Source of the DNA: Dugong dugon
Lineage: Eukaryota > Chordata > Mammalia > Sirenia > Dugongidae
Direction of reading: 5' to 3'
Assembly: GCA_030035585.1 (NCBI GenBank)
Contig: CM057465.1
Span: 1,277,501 to 1,341,500, forward strand
Length of the DNA stretch: 64,000 bases
The notes under the pieces are model-generated. The model worked only from the letters and a program-made list of their open reading frames with translations. It was not told where the DNA came from and ran no database searches. Below are positions 20,545 to 30,592 of the stretch, in pieces. Position 1 is the first letter of the stretch; each line of letters starts with the position of its first letter. Both the position numbers and the translations under genes were made by a program.

Positions 20545-21535
20545 ACAGCCATGCATGGTCTTGTGACTCCCACAAAATGATTGGGTGGAACTATGCAAAT
20601 AAGATGTTTGTGGCCAACCAAGGGGATTGGACACCCTGTTAATAATGCAAATAAGGTGCATGAAAAACTTGCAGGGGTAAGGCAGTGCAAATAAGGAGTA
20701 TAGAACCCTAATGAAGGGATTGGTCTGTTTTGCCATCCCACTAGGCTTAAAAGAGGCAATCCCAGAGCAGAGAGGGGACCTCACTACCATTAAGAAAGAA
20801 GAGCTAGGAGTGGAGTGCATTCCACATTCTCTGGACCTGGGGTTCCTGCACCAAGAACCTCCTAGACCCAAAAGAGAGACAGCTGTAACACCAGATAGGG
20901 TGAGAGATAGTGAGAAGTAATGACAGAAAAATGTTGGCAACAGAGCCAGGAGACCAGTGAGAGACAGTGCGGTGGGCTTCCTGGCCCACAGAGTAAGGTG
21001 GCTGCAGTGAGTGTGCCGACCCATGAAGCTAGAGAGCTGAGGGCTTTCGGGCTACAGGCTTTCTGGTGGAGTGGAGTGCCTCTGGACACTACCAGCAGAG
21101 TTAAAGATCTTTGTAATGCTTGCCTGAGCAGGGCACAGGCCAGGCCCGTATGGGGCTAAGGGCTGAGGGCCAAGAGAGAAGGCTTGTCCTGAGGAGACCT
21201 AGAAGAGCCCTGCACGGCCAAGAGGAGCTGAGAGAGCTGTCCTGCAATGAAGAAGGGAGAGTTTGCCTACATGCTTCCTGATCCTGATCCTGAGTTTTAG
21301 CCTGTTAGTCCTGATCCTAGGTTGTAAACTGTTAATTTCCTAATAAACTCCATAATAGTGAATATTGTCTGTGAGTTATGCGTGGCCATTGCAATGGATT
21401 ATCAAACCCAGCAGAGAAGTAGAGAGTGCTGTGGAAGAAACGGATGGAGTCCAAATTAGTAAAAAGAATGGAGGGAGGAGGTATATCATATGAATCAGCC
21501 TTTGGCTGATGATGATCTTGATTCTCTCTCCTCCT
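20545..21535 (+). mobile_element. Probable endogenous-retrovirus LTR with octamer repeats
   Basis: About 1 kb replacing the RTE 3' end. A poly(A) signal CCTAATAAACTCC (near 21340) and three spaced copies of TGCAAATAAG near the left end suggest an LTR with U3 at the left. Two of these contain the full octamer ATGCAAAT (20593-20600, 20645-20652); the third is TGCAAAT (20686-20692). Open frames on the minus strand (20499-21089) have no retroviral or host domain I can recognise. Family and edges are uncertain. Confidence 0.5.
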
Positions 21536-21657
21536 CCTTTTGCTCAGGATACCTCTCCCTAGACCCCAGCAAAGAATTATTTGGCCCCAAATGTCAATAG
21601 TGCCAAGGTTGAGAAACCTTGTAATGATTCATGAACAGTGAAAGAGAATCCATGTCC

Positions 21658-21868
21658 AGAAGATGATGATAGTGACGGTAATGATGATGGTGATTATGAT
21701 GATGGTGATGATGGTGGTGAGGTTGATGATGGTGATGGTGGTGATGAGGGTGGTGGTGGTGATGATGATGATGGTGGTGATGATGATGATGGTGGTGATG
21801 ATGATGATTATGATGATGGTGGTGATGTTGATGACGGTGAGAAAGGTGATGGTGATGATGAACATGAG
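21658..21868. repeat. (GAT/GGT)n trinucleotide repeat
   Basis: About 210 bp of GATGATGGTGGT-type units, in places a 15-bp period (GATGATGATGGTGGT). It yields an Asp/Gly-only frame (21638-21877), a Met/Val-only frame and a minus-strand Ile/Thr frame; none is a gene. Confidence 0.95.
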
Positions 21869-22467
21869 TTTATCTAGCAGATTGTAGTAAAAAAGTTTGT
21901 TCTCATGTGCAATTTGGATGCTCAGATGCTGGCTTTCCCCGTGGGACATGTTTGTAGGCTCATCTTTGTAGGCTCCTAGGCACACTGCTCTGCCCAATGA
22001 GCATTCTCACCTTGAATCTTTCCCTAAAGTAAGTCACAGACAGACCATGCACTCCCTGGCTTAACTAGTGTGGCCCCCCTCAGTCCCTGTCGTGTGGCAT
22101 CCACCCAGGGGCCTCTCTGCACACTGCCTCCTTGGGCAAGGATCCAGCATGGTGCCCCTTGGCCTTTCCCCACCATCTGGTGGGGGGAGTCCTCCCACCA
22201 CAGCTTTTTCTCTTGCTCAGTGGTCATGGAGTGGGCTGCTTCAGCCAGCCTCAGACCTTCAGAGGCCTCTAGGGCCAACTCCAGGGAGTCACCCCCACCT
22301 TTCCCAAGATCTCGCTTTGGGCTCTGCTCCAGATCTGCAGCAGCAGAGGGTCCATGACCCACTCACTTGGTTGAAGGTGTCAAAGCCCATGTGAACACAT
22401 GGGAAATGCCCCACACCTCTCTATGCCTACGTGTGCCTTAAAAATACTTGTCTTCCCAATGACTCTA
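21869..22467. other. Unique DNA, no gene recognised
   Basis: Overlapping open frames in three phases (22024-22394) reflect GC-rich composition rather than coding. No repeat identified. Confidence 0.4.
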
Positions 22468-22866
22468 TGTTGTTAGTTGCCATCGAGTCAGCTCTGAGTC
22501 ATGACGACCCTACACACAACAGAACAAAACATTGCCCGGTCCCGTAACATCTTTGCAACCATTGGTCTACTCCAGTCCATTTTTGTGGCTGCTGTGTACT
22601 TTGAGTGCCCTCCAACCTAGGGGCACATTTTCAGCACTATATTACACAATGGTCTGTTGTGAGCCATAGGGTTTTCATCAGCTAATTTTCAGAAGTAGAT
22701 TGCCAGGCCTTCCTTCCTAGTCCTTCTTAGTCTGGAAGTTTCACTGGAACCTGTCCACCAAGGCTGACCCTGCTGGTATTTGAAATACCCATGGCATAGC
22801 TTCCAGCATCAAAGCAACACACTAGCCACCACAGAACGACACATTGACAGATAGACAGGTAGTGGA
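22468..22866 (-). mobile_element. Internally deleted RTE (5' end joined to 3' tail)
   Basis: In minus orientation: RTE 5' untranslated region (window 22580-22866; 'GGCATAGCTTCCAGCATCAA', 'GATTGCCAGGCCTTCCTTCC') followed by the 3' tail (22468-22580; 'GTTGTTAGTTGCCATCGAGT'). Coding region absent. Same structure as 39277-39672, 43869-44318 and 49998-50242. Confidence 0.8.
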
Positions 22867-24089
22867 AATGACTCTCCAGCATTCTCTTTTAGGGCTGGGC
22901 ATGCGTTCTGGGTGAAGGATCTCAAGGTCGGCTTTGCAGGGATGAATCCAGCCACGTGTCACTCAGTAGCCTCAGCTTCAGGATCTCAGATCCAAGATAA
23001 ACAATGTGAAGCCATCCTGTTTAGCATTCAGTGTAGATCAGGCTCAGGGAGATTTGTCGATCGCTTCTATGGAAGCTAAAGTGCTCGGCTTTGTCCCAGG
23101 CAGGGATCTGGTTGTCTCCCCAAACATTCTTGCTCATTTATGTACGTCACAGAGACCCTATAGTCTAGGCACCGTTAACCTCCATTTTGCAGATGGGAAA
23201 CTGAGGCTCAGAGCCGGGGTGCGTGTACTGGGTGGGTTGTGTCACCCCAGGCACGGTGGAATTGTCTTCACTATTCCAGCCCCGGCGCTGCTGCATCCCA
23301 CGGTTTCCTGCTGGTAAATGCACTCAGTAGTCTCTTCAACACGGTCAGGAGTGATGTAGCTGCCTCTGCCAGAAATGAAACTTTCTGGTTCATTCGCTCC
23401 ATGCTAAGCCCAACTTGTCACTCCTTGTATTTGTGTCAACTCTAGAGTGACATGGGGGGACAATGACGTTCTCTCCTTTGAGACCTCATGCAGACAAGCT
23501 GTCAGCAGGTGGCGGTGGGGTGGGGGTGGAGAGAGGACACCTTCCTGAAGCCAGGGGCAGCTCTGCCTATTCCCCTAATTCTTTCACTCCCTGGAGCTCA
23601 CCTACAGATGAGACACCTGTCTTTCTTATTCCAGGTGTGAGTAAGACGTGCTTAAAAACAAGCAGTGTTTGAGCCAAGGGAACCCTTAGATATTTATAGG
23701 AGAAAATGCAGGCTTTTTGGAGAGAATTAATCATGTGTAACCCAAGGCTTTGGATGACAACCAACTGCTTTTTCTCCAACACACATCACGTGACACTCCC
23801 CAAAAAGTGTAAGTTCCTTGAGAGCAGAGACTCTACTTCATTCATGCGTCTCTTCCCAGTGGCTAGAATAACACCCGGCACAGAGCAGGTATTCTGAAAA
23901 TGTATTTTTAGCAGATGTGGCATGCCCAAAAGAGCACCAGATGAGTGACTTCTGACCTTTCCCGTCACACATGGTTCGAAGTTCAGAGAGAGCCATATTT
24001 GCTAGAAAGACACCAGAAACGCAGCTCCTAAAGCAAATGCATCCTGGGCTTTGATTTGGTCTTGGCTGTGGATAAGGAGCACCAGGGAA
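22867..24089. other. Mostly unique DNA with MIR and L2 remnants
   Basis: A MIR core lies at about 23155-23240 ('CATTTTGCAGATGGGAAACT') and an L2 3' end at about 23795-23900 ('GTAAGTTCCTTGAGAGCAGA', 'GGCACAGAGCAGGTATTCTG'). The remainder has no recognised repeat or gene; frames at 23006-23317 and 23838-24155 are not recognisable. Confidence 0.55.
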
Positions 24090-24492
24090 GAGCCCCTCTG
24101 CATTTCCAACCAACTCCAGGTGATGCTGGTCTGTGCACCACACAGGTAGCACCACACAGGTAGCTGGTTTGTGTGCCTCACTGGCAGCACCAGGCAGGGA
24201 GCTGGTCAGTGCACCATACAGGTAGCTGGTCTGTGCACCATACAGGTAGTTGGTCTGTGCACCATACAGGCAGGTGGTCTGTGCACCACACAGGTAGCTA
24301 GTCTGTGCACCACACAGGTAGGAGTAGCAGGACTCTAAAGCACGTTGAGATGGCGTCTCTATCCATCACCTCCTTACCCTGAAGCTGGACATAAATTTGG
24401 GCCATCAACATGAAAGCTTCTAACCTCTGTGCTCATCACACCCAGAGCCTTTCCCAAAGCCTCGCTTGCAGCTCCATCAACTGGGTTCATTC
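24090..24492 (-). mobile_element. MER5A-derived sequence with second 24-bp minisatellite
   Basis: Starts in the MER5A terminal half ('CCTCTGCATTTCCAACCAAC'), contains the minisatellite 24125-24320, ends MER5A with GGAGTAGCAGG, and then continues with ~150 bp about 80% similar to the flank of the first locus (4771-4910). Confidence 0.75.
24125..24320. repeat. 24-bp minisatellite, 7 units plus two 14-bp partial units
   Basis: Full 24-bp units at 24125-24148, 24163-24186, 24201-24224, 24225-24248, 24249-24272, 24273-24296 and 24297-24320. Two 14-bp partial units (24149-24162 and 24187-24200) follow the first and second full units, giving a 24+14 higher-order step at the left end. The unit sequence is the same as at 4631-4753. 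Confidence 0.9.
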
Positions 24493-24689
24493 TTGAAAAC
24501 ACCTTGAGCCAGTGTGATGTAAAAGAAGGACCTTGCCAGGCTGTGGTCGGCTCCCAATGAAAGGTCTGTGATAGAAAATCCATCAGATGTTGACACCTAA
24601 GTGTCAATACATGCACCACATGTCCTTCAACAAACCATGCACTTTTCTATGTGCTGGATTCAAGGAGAGGTAATCAGTGTCACGTGGGA

Positions 24690-25000
24690 GTTTGAAACTT
24701 ACTCCTTTTTATCTTACTCAGTCTTCTAAATGCTTGCTTCATATCTTCTCATTCATTCTATTATTTTCTGAGAGAACTTGCTAAAACACTCCTACTATAA
24801 TTAGAATCTGCCAAAATTTCTCTGTAATTCTCTCAAATTTTGCTTTGTAGTGTTTGAAGTCATGTTGTTATTTTTACTTAAGCTCATTACTATATTGCCT
24901 TGATAAACTGTTCCTTTTTAATAACTGGAATGCCTTTTGTAGTTTTCAGTGCTATTTTCCTGAAAGTATCATTCTGTCTATCCATATAGATACAGACGTA
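24690..25000 (-). mobile_element. L1 LINE relic
   Basis: AT-rich antisense L1 3'-region sequence ('CTAAAACACTCCTACTATAA', 'TTCTCTCAAATTTTGCTTTG'). It corresponds to a part lying just outside the left edge of the L1 at position 1. No gene. Confidence 0.5.
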
Positions 25001-25005
25001 GTTGT

Positions 25006-25310
25006 ACATATACATATACCATATTTTATGCAAATAACAAACACCTTCTACGCTTATTTACCAATCACTCCCTCCTGCTGTGAGATATTTTTGTAAGCAC
25101 TTCATGCTATATGTATATATATGTATATACATATATATACATATATATACATATATATATACATATATATACATTACAGCAGCATGTAAAAAAAATTGGC
25201 ATAGCTGCACTTACAAAAATACCTTGGCGGGGTGGTGGGGAGGGATTGGTTGGCAAACAAATGTAGAAGGCACATGTTATTTGCAAAAATACTATAATAT
25301 ACATATACAT
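25006..25310. repeat. Palindromic (inverted-repeat) element with TA-rich centre
   Basis: Left arm (about 25006-25110) and right arm (about 25172-25310) are reverse complements at roughly 75%: 'GCAAATAACAAACACCTTCT' against 'AGAAGGCACATGTTATTTGC', and 'ATATTTTTGTAAGCAC' against 'GCACTTACAAAAATA'. The centre is a (TATACA)n tract of ~70 bp. It could be a hairpin DNA transposon or two facing copies of one repeat. Confidence 0.65.
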
Positions 25311-25317
25311 AAACACA

Positions 25318-25934
25318 CAGTTGATTCTCGATATTCACAGTAGTTGAATTCTACAAAGCCACCACCAGCAATGAATAGGCGAACACTGAGCCATTGTTCT
25401 AGGGGAAATGAGATGTTAAGTTCTTATGAGCCTCTGGTCACAACGTTTCACCAACTGATCAATACCTAACCTTGTTTTATGTATGTTTCTGTTTAAAGAC
25501 ACCTTATTTAATATGTTTTGTTAATTCATCAACATTGAACTCACGGCCAGCTGCTCTATAACTCATGCCTGAACGGAGCTTATCTAACACCCCTGTTTTC
25601 TCTGTGAGGCACATTACAGCCTTCTTGCACTTAAAACACTAGACAGCACTTAGCACTGCACTTGGAGACCATTTAAAAAAGTGAAATCACCCACAAAAAA
25701 CAAAAAATGCAAGAAGCATGGCACCAAGCACACCTCAAAAGGGATGTTTGTTTACAGTATGAGAGCTGAAACAAGAAGGCAGAGTGTCACCTTGTTCCAT
25801 CTCAGCTGACAATGTGTGCGTTGAACAACATATTTTTGGTGATTCTAGATGACCATGGAAATGGGATTACAAATAAATTTCAGTGAGTAGGTGAATTTTC
25901 AAATACAGAATTCATGAATAATGAGGATCCACTG
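25318..25934 (-). mobile_element. Tigger-type (Tc1/mariner, pogo-like) DNA transposon relic
   Basis: Ends are inverted: 'CAGTTGATTCTCGATATTCA' at the left and 'AATAATGAGGATCCACTG' at the right, followed by TA, the expected target dinucleotide. Internal sequence ('GCCTGAACGGAGCTTATCTA', 'GAAGGCAGAGTGTCACCTTG') matches a non-autonomous Tigger. At 617 bp it is too short for transposase and has no long frame. Confidence 0.7.
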
Positions 25935-26080
25935 TATTACACACATACACATATATTATACACACGTATATATTATATACACATATGTTATACATACACA
26001 TATGTTATACACACACACATACATATTATACACACAAATATATATATTATAAAACAGACTTGTTGCTGTTTCATGTTGCT
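25935..26080. repeat. (CA/TA)n microsatellite
   Basis: ACACATATATTATACACAC-type repeats between the Tigger relic and the RTE. Confidence 0.85.
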
Positions 26081-26905
26081 GTGTTGTTAGGTGCTGTCAA
26101 GCCAGTTCCGACTCATAGTGTCCCTATGTACAACAGAACGAAACACTGCCTGGTCCTGAACCATCTTCACAATCCTTGTTATACTTGAGCCCATTGTTAC
26201 AGCTACTGTGTCAATCCATCTTGTTGAGGGTCTTCCTCTTTTTCATTGACCCTCTACTTTACCAAGCATGATGTCTTTCTCCAGGGACTGATCCCTCCTG
26301 ATAACATGCCCAAAGTATATGAGACATAGTCTCACCATCCTTGCTTCTAAGGAGCATTCTGGTTGTATTTCTCCGAAGACAGGTTTGTTCATTCTTTTAG
26401 CAGTCCGTGGTATATTCAACATTCTTCACTAACACCACGATTCAAAGGCTTCAATTCTTCTTCAGTCCGTATTCAGTGTCTAGCTTTTACATGTGTATGA
26501 GTCGATTGAAAACACCATGGCTTGGGTCAGGCACATCTTAGTCCTCAAGATGACATCTTTGCTTTTCAACACTTTAAAGAGGTCTTTTGCAGCAGATTTG
26601 CCCAATGCAATGTATCTTTTGATTTCTTGACTGCTGCTTCCATGGGTGTTGATTGTGGATCCAAAGAAAATGAAATCCTTGACAATGTCAATCTTTTCTC
26701 TGTTTATTATGGTGTTGCTTATTGGTCCTGTGGTGAGGATTTTTGTTTTCTTTATGTTGAGGTGTAATCCATATTGAAGGCTGTGGTTTTTGATCTTCAT
26801 CAGCAAGTGCTTCAAGTCCTCTTCACTTTCAACATGCAAGGTTGTATCATCTGTATAATGCAGGTTGTTAATGAGTCTTCCTCCAATCCTGATGCTTCAT
26901 TCTCT
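26081..26905 (-). mobile_element. RTE LINE 3' portion
   Basis: Minus-strand copy with tail 'GTTGTTAGGTGCTGTCAAGC' and the C-terminal part of the RT frame. The 119-codon frame at 26480-26839 reads 'KIKNHSLQYGLHLNIKKTKI' and 'STINTHGSSSQEIK', typical of the RTE post-RT region. Truncated just downstream of the YADD box. Confidence 0.9.
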
Positions 26906-27220
26906 TTGTTTCATAGATGCAGCATATTCTCTTGTTTCTCTCAGGATAATAATTGGTAGCTTCTTTGAAGTGTTCTAAATCACTAAGCTATACTGCCTCT
27001 CAAGAAAATGGATCAATCAGAATAAAGTCAAGAAAAGAGGGAGAAAGAGAAGTGAAGAGAAAACTTAGTATATGCAAAGCACAAAACAAGTCTGTAGAAT
27101 TTAGTCCAATTATGTCAGTAATCCAATAAACATAAATTAAATATACTTTTTTAACAGATTCAAAGTCAGATTAAAAAATTCAAGCTACGTAGTATTTGCA
27201 AGAGATATGCCTTAAAACAA

Positions 27221-27299
27221 GTGTGTATGTGTGTGTATAATATATGTGTCTGTATAATATACATGTGTATATAATATATGTGTGTGTGTGTAATATATA
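27221..27299. repeat. (TG/TA)n microsatellite
   Basis: TGTGTATAATATATG-type repeat ending in TAATATATA directly before the SINE 5' end. Confidence 0.85.
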
Positions 27300-27436
27300 G
27301 GAGCCCTGGTGGCACAGTGGTTAAGAGCCTGCTGCTAACCAAAAGGTTGGCAGTTCGAATCCACCAGCCACTCCTCTGAAACCTTATGGGGCAGTTCTAC
27401 CCTGTTCTATAAGGTCTCTGTGCGTCCGAATTTCAT
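27300..27436 (+). mobile_element. AfroSINE (type A)
   Basis: Well preserved head 'GGAGCCCTGGTGGCACAGTG', B-box 'CAGTTCGAATCCACCAGCC', body 'CCTTATGGGGCAGTTCTACC'; tail degraded to 'CGTCCGAATTTCATACAAC'. Polymerase III A- and B-boxes are recognisable. Confidence 0.9.
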
Positions 27437-28040
27437 ACAACAACATGAAACAAAAAAGGAATTACATAAAAAATAACAATCAGAGAACAGAAAATGGACT
27501 CTTGGAAATTAAAACTATGAGAGCCAAAATAAAAGTTTGATCTATGAGGTTGAAATACAAAATTACAGATAATATTGAGAAAATAGAAAAAGAACAAAGA
27601 TGGACGATGAGAAAGGAAAGAGATATGAAAGTACAGAGCCGATCTACAAGATCCAGTGTCTCCCTACTAGGGGTTCAAAAACAGAAAAATGTAATGGGGA
27701 GAAAATCAATCAATCAATTAATCAATTAATTAAAATTGTCTGAAATAAACAAGAGACTTGAGTATCCAGGTGTGGACCTAAGTTCCCTGCATAGTGAATG
27801 GGGTTGGGGGCGGCACAACAGTATTAATTTTTGGACATTGGAAATAAAGACAGGATAGGAAAAGTTTCCAAGGGGGAGAAAAAAGGAAATCCCAAATGAC
27901 AAGCCTAGTCCTCCTGCTACTAAGTAAAAGTGATGAGGGAAGGAAGGGTGTGGAAATACAAGCAACACTGACCTTGTGGGGGAATAACGTGGGCTCTTTA
28001 CTAAAGATTATGTCTAAAGTTCTCAAATCATCTTTGCAAA

Positions 28041-28946
28041 AGAAAAAAAAAAGATAAATAAGTCTCAGATCCAGGTTATTAACCTTAATTTTTTTTAAGA
28101 AAATAATTTTGTATCAGGTCCATTATTTTCCTTGACATTAATTTTTCAGCTAGGAAACCAGCTCCAAGCTAAGATAAATTTCGACTAAACACTGGAAGAG
28201 AATCCAATTTAGATGTTTCACTAATTCAGTAAACCTAATTAACTCGGTTCTGCCTTCTGAATCCTTTTGCAGGGATGTATGCTTCCATTTGGTAAGCAGA
28301 TAAGGAGATGAATGGGTCACTGTATTTATGACTGCTCATTATTCCCTTTAATATCCATGCTGGAGAGTGTACATTCTGACTACAATTAAAGCGCTTTTAT
28401 ACCATTTTAGCTGTAATTGAGTGAACCCAGCGATTTGTGCTTTGATTCTCTCTGTTAAGTAGTTGACGATCACAAGTCATCATTGAATAATAACATATTC
28501 AATCACTCCACTTCTGCTGGTGTATTTAAAAATAACCCAGAAGTGTATTGCTTAGTTGTGACACTGTGACAGCCACACAGGACAAGTGGGGACTTGGCTG
28601 CTGAGGATTCTGAAGATGGCTTCTTGGACGTCTTGGGTCTAAGAATTTGATATTATCTCCCATAGGTGGTGTGGGCAATCACTGGAGATAACGAAGGTGC
28701 AGGAATCCACTTTGAGGACTCAGCCATCCAGATGAGCTCTTGATATGGGCTAATTCAATACAACACTGGCCAGATACATAGGTAAGCTCATAACCATCCG
28801 GATAATCCTCACTTGAAGCCCAGCTCAGGGCTTTGTAGCCCCATTCTATGAGAAGCTCACCTTCTAGCAATGGTGGACGTGCCATGTGGAGAAAAAACAC
28901 AGCAAATAAATAATGTCAGGAGATTTGGGAAGTGCTATGGAGAAAG
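28041..28946. other. Unique AT-rich DNA, no gene; candidate conserved element
   Basis: 28080-28560 is the longest repeat-free AT-rich stretch in this part, with several homeodomain-type cores: CCTAATTAAC (28232-28241), GCTGTAATTGAG (28410-28421) and CTACAATTAAAGCG (28380-28393). 28679-28900 minus has a 73-codon frame without recognisable domain. Confidence 0.35.
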
Positions 28947-29163
28947 GGGAATCCTTCAGTGGTGCAAATGATTAAGTGCTCGACTACTAACAAAAAGTTG
29001 GAAGTTCAAACCCACTCTGAACACCTATGAAGAAAGACCTGGTTATCTGCTTCTGAAAGGTTACAGCCTGGAAAACTCTATGCAGAGCAACTTGACTCTA
29101 CACACGTAAGGTGGCTGTGAGTAGGAATCAACATGACAGCAATGGGTTCTTTTTTTTTTTTTT
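28947..29163 (+). mobile_element. tRNA-derived SINE (type B)
   Basis: Head 'GGGGAATCCTTCAGTGGTGC', B-box 'GAAGTTCAAACCCACTCTG', tail 'GTGAGTAGGAATCAACATGA' and a T-run at 29152-29163. Confidence 0.8.
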
Positions 29164-29174
29164 AATGGATAAAG

Positions 29175-29358
29175 GGTGTCATGTTTGGTAATCAAATGAG
29201 GGAAACCCTACATGCGATGGATCGACACAATAGCCACCACAATAAACTCAAACGTATTAACGATCATAAAGATGGTCAGGACCAGGTAATGTTTCAATCT
29301 GTTACATATAAGGTCACCATGAGTCGTTGACATTTTGATGGGAACTAGCAACAACAAC
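29175..29358 (+). mobile_element. RTE LINE 3' end
   Basis: 'GAGGGAAACCCTACATGCGA', 'CACAATAGCCACCACAATAA' and tail 'CACCATGAGTCGTTGACATT' ending in CAACAACAACA. Confidence 0.8.
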
Positions 29359-30030
29359 ATGGAATAATGGAGGGACTATGTCCAGGCATGGACCGGTAAC
29401 TTGAAATTTGCCTGCAAAATTGGAGGATGCGGAGAGACCAAAGAAAGAGGCAGACAACTCCAGTGTGGTGGTGAAGGAGTCTTTATTAGGGAGATTTACA
29501 TAATGAAGCCAAGTGGCCCCTGCTGGCCACAGGACAAAAGCAGTTCTCTGCACTCAGCAGTAGGGGGTGGAGGTTTTATAGTGGTCAAGGACTAAGGTGG
29601 CTACACACCAGAGGATTACATAAGGCTGCAAGGTCACATAACAGGGACTTGGAAAACAGCAGTTAACTAACAGAAACAGCAGTGAACTAACATAAAGCAT
29701 GAGGCAGCCACATTTGAGCTCACAAAGCCTGTTTTCCCCTGCAGGCTACCAGGGTGGAGCCTGGTAGGCAGTGAACTTTGAGCAAAGGCTTGAAAGGGTT
29801 AATGGAGTTAGCTATGGGAAGGTCCAGAGGCATCCTTCCCCCAGAGACAAAGGCCCTAAGGCAGCAGGCGCAGATGTACTCATGAGCCAGCAAAGGAAAT
29901 GAATAAGGGGCAGCCAGGGAGGTAGGAGGAGCACCAGATGATGTCTGACCCAGCAGGTGGGTGAGAAGGTGTCTTGAAGAAACAGTGTGGTCAGCTAGGC
30001 CAAGGCCGTGCACATGACAGGCAGAGTGAA
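29359..30030 (-). mobile_element. Probable endogenous-retrovirus LTR
   Basis: Reverse-oriented poly(A) signal context GAGTCTTTATTAGGG (29478 on) and a TATA-like reverse element GGTTTTATAGTGG near 29570 suggest an LTR on the minus strand. Family unknown; no retroviral genes follow. A partial direct repeat AACAGCAGTTAACTAACA / AACAGCAGTGAACTAACA lies at 29655-29691. Confidence 0.4.
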
Positions 30031-30186
30031 ACTGGGCACTGGGATGGGTCTAGCAACCTGGGGGCATTGTGGCCTTGGTGAATACAGTCTTGATGTGGGC
30101 AGGGATAGGATAGCATCAGGTCTTGGGTTCCAGGTCTGGTTTCACCCTGGCTCTGGGGTCTTGGCTGTGTTCTGACCTGCTGTGGC
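30031..30186. other. Unique DNA left of the minisatellite
   Basis: No gene or repeat recognised. Confidence 0.4.
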
Positions 30187-30592
30187 CCAAGTCACCCGTG
30201 AACAGGCTCAAGTGGTCTCTATCATCCCAGTCACCTATGAACAGGCTCAGGTGGTCTCCATGATCCCAGTCACCTGTGAATAGGCTCAGGTGGTCTCCAT
30301 CATCCCAGTCATCTATGAACAGGTTCAGGAGGTCTCCATCATCCCAGTCACCTGTGAATAGGCTCAGGCAGTCTCCATCATCCCAGTTACCTGTGAACAG
30401 GCCCAGGTGGTCCCCAGCATCCCTGTCACCTGTGAATAGGCTCAGGTGGTCCCTAGCATTCCTGTCACCTGTGAACAGGCCCAAGTTGTCCCCAGCACCC
30501 TAGTCACCTGTGAAAAGGCTCAGGCAGTCTCCACCATCTCTGTCACCTGTGAACAGCCCCAAATGGCCTCAGCATCCTGGTTCCATGCATGA
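30187..30592. repeat. 39-bp minisatellite, nine exact-length units
   Basis: Nine consecutive 39-bp units run from 30209 to 30559 (starts at 30209, 30248, 30287, 30326, 30365, 30404, 30443, 30482, 30521), with decayed partial units on both sides. The unit resembles CAGGTGGTCTCCATCATCCC followed by AGTCACCTGTGAATAGGCT. Units differ by substitutions but not one indel is present, so a 13-residue repeat stays open on the minus strand (30116-30484, 'HLSLFTGDWDDGD') and on the plus strand (30276-30503). Confidence 0.95.

Larger units (their letters stand above)
17806..21622. mobile_element. hAT-type MITE split by nested insertions
   Basis: A roughly 200-bp non-autonomous DNA transposon. Its left end is 'GGATCTCAACTGGGGATCAT' (17810-17829), a middle piece 'GGAGACATTTTTGGTTGTCA' lies at 18065-18084, and its right end 'CAATAGTGCCAAGGTTGAGA' with AACCTTG lies at 21595-21622. 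The ends are imperfect inverted repeats of each other (TCTCAAC / GTTGAGA). A SINE, a long RTE and an LTR occupy the interior. Only the orders of insertion, not ages, can be read. Confidence 0.65.
26906..28040 (+). mobile_element. L1/HAL1-type LINE relic with SINE insertion
   Basis: A-rich plus-strand LINE sequence at 27050-27225 ('AGTAATCCAATAAACATAAA') and 27437-28040. It is interrupted by a TG/TA microsatellite (27221-27299) and an AfroSINE. A TCAATCAATTAAT tract lies at 27707-27735. Frames here are not genes. Confidence 0.5.

Noticed and set aside
21638..21997. Asp/Gly-rich, Met/Val-rich and Ile/Thr-rich frames
   Set aside because: All come from a GAT/GGT trinucleotide repeat read in different phases and strands.
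4631..24320. Regularly spaced 24-bp repeats that might suggest a CRISPR-like array
   Set aside because: Units are directly contiguous with no unique spacers, in mammalian DNA and inside a MER5A relic; they are minisatellites. The 39-bp array at 30209 fails for the same reason.
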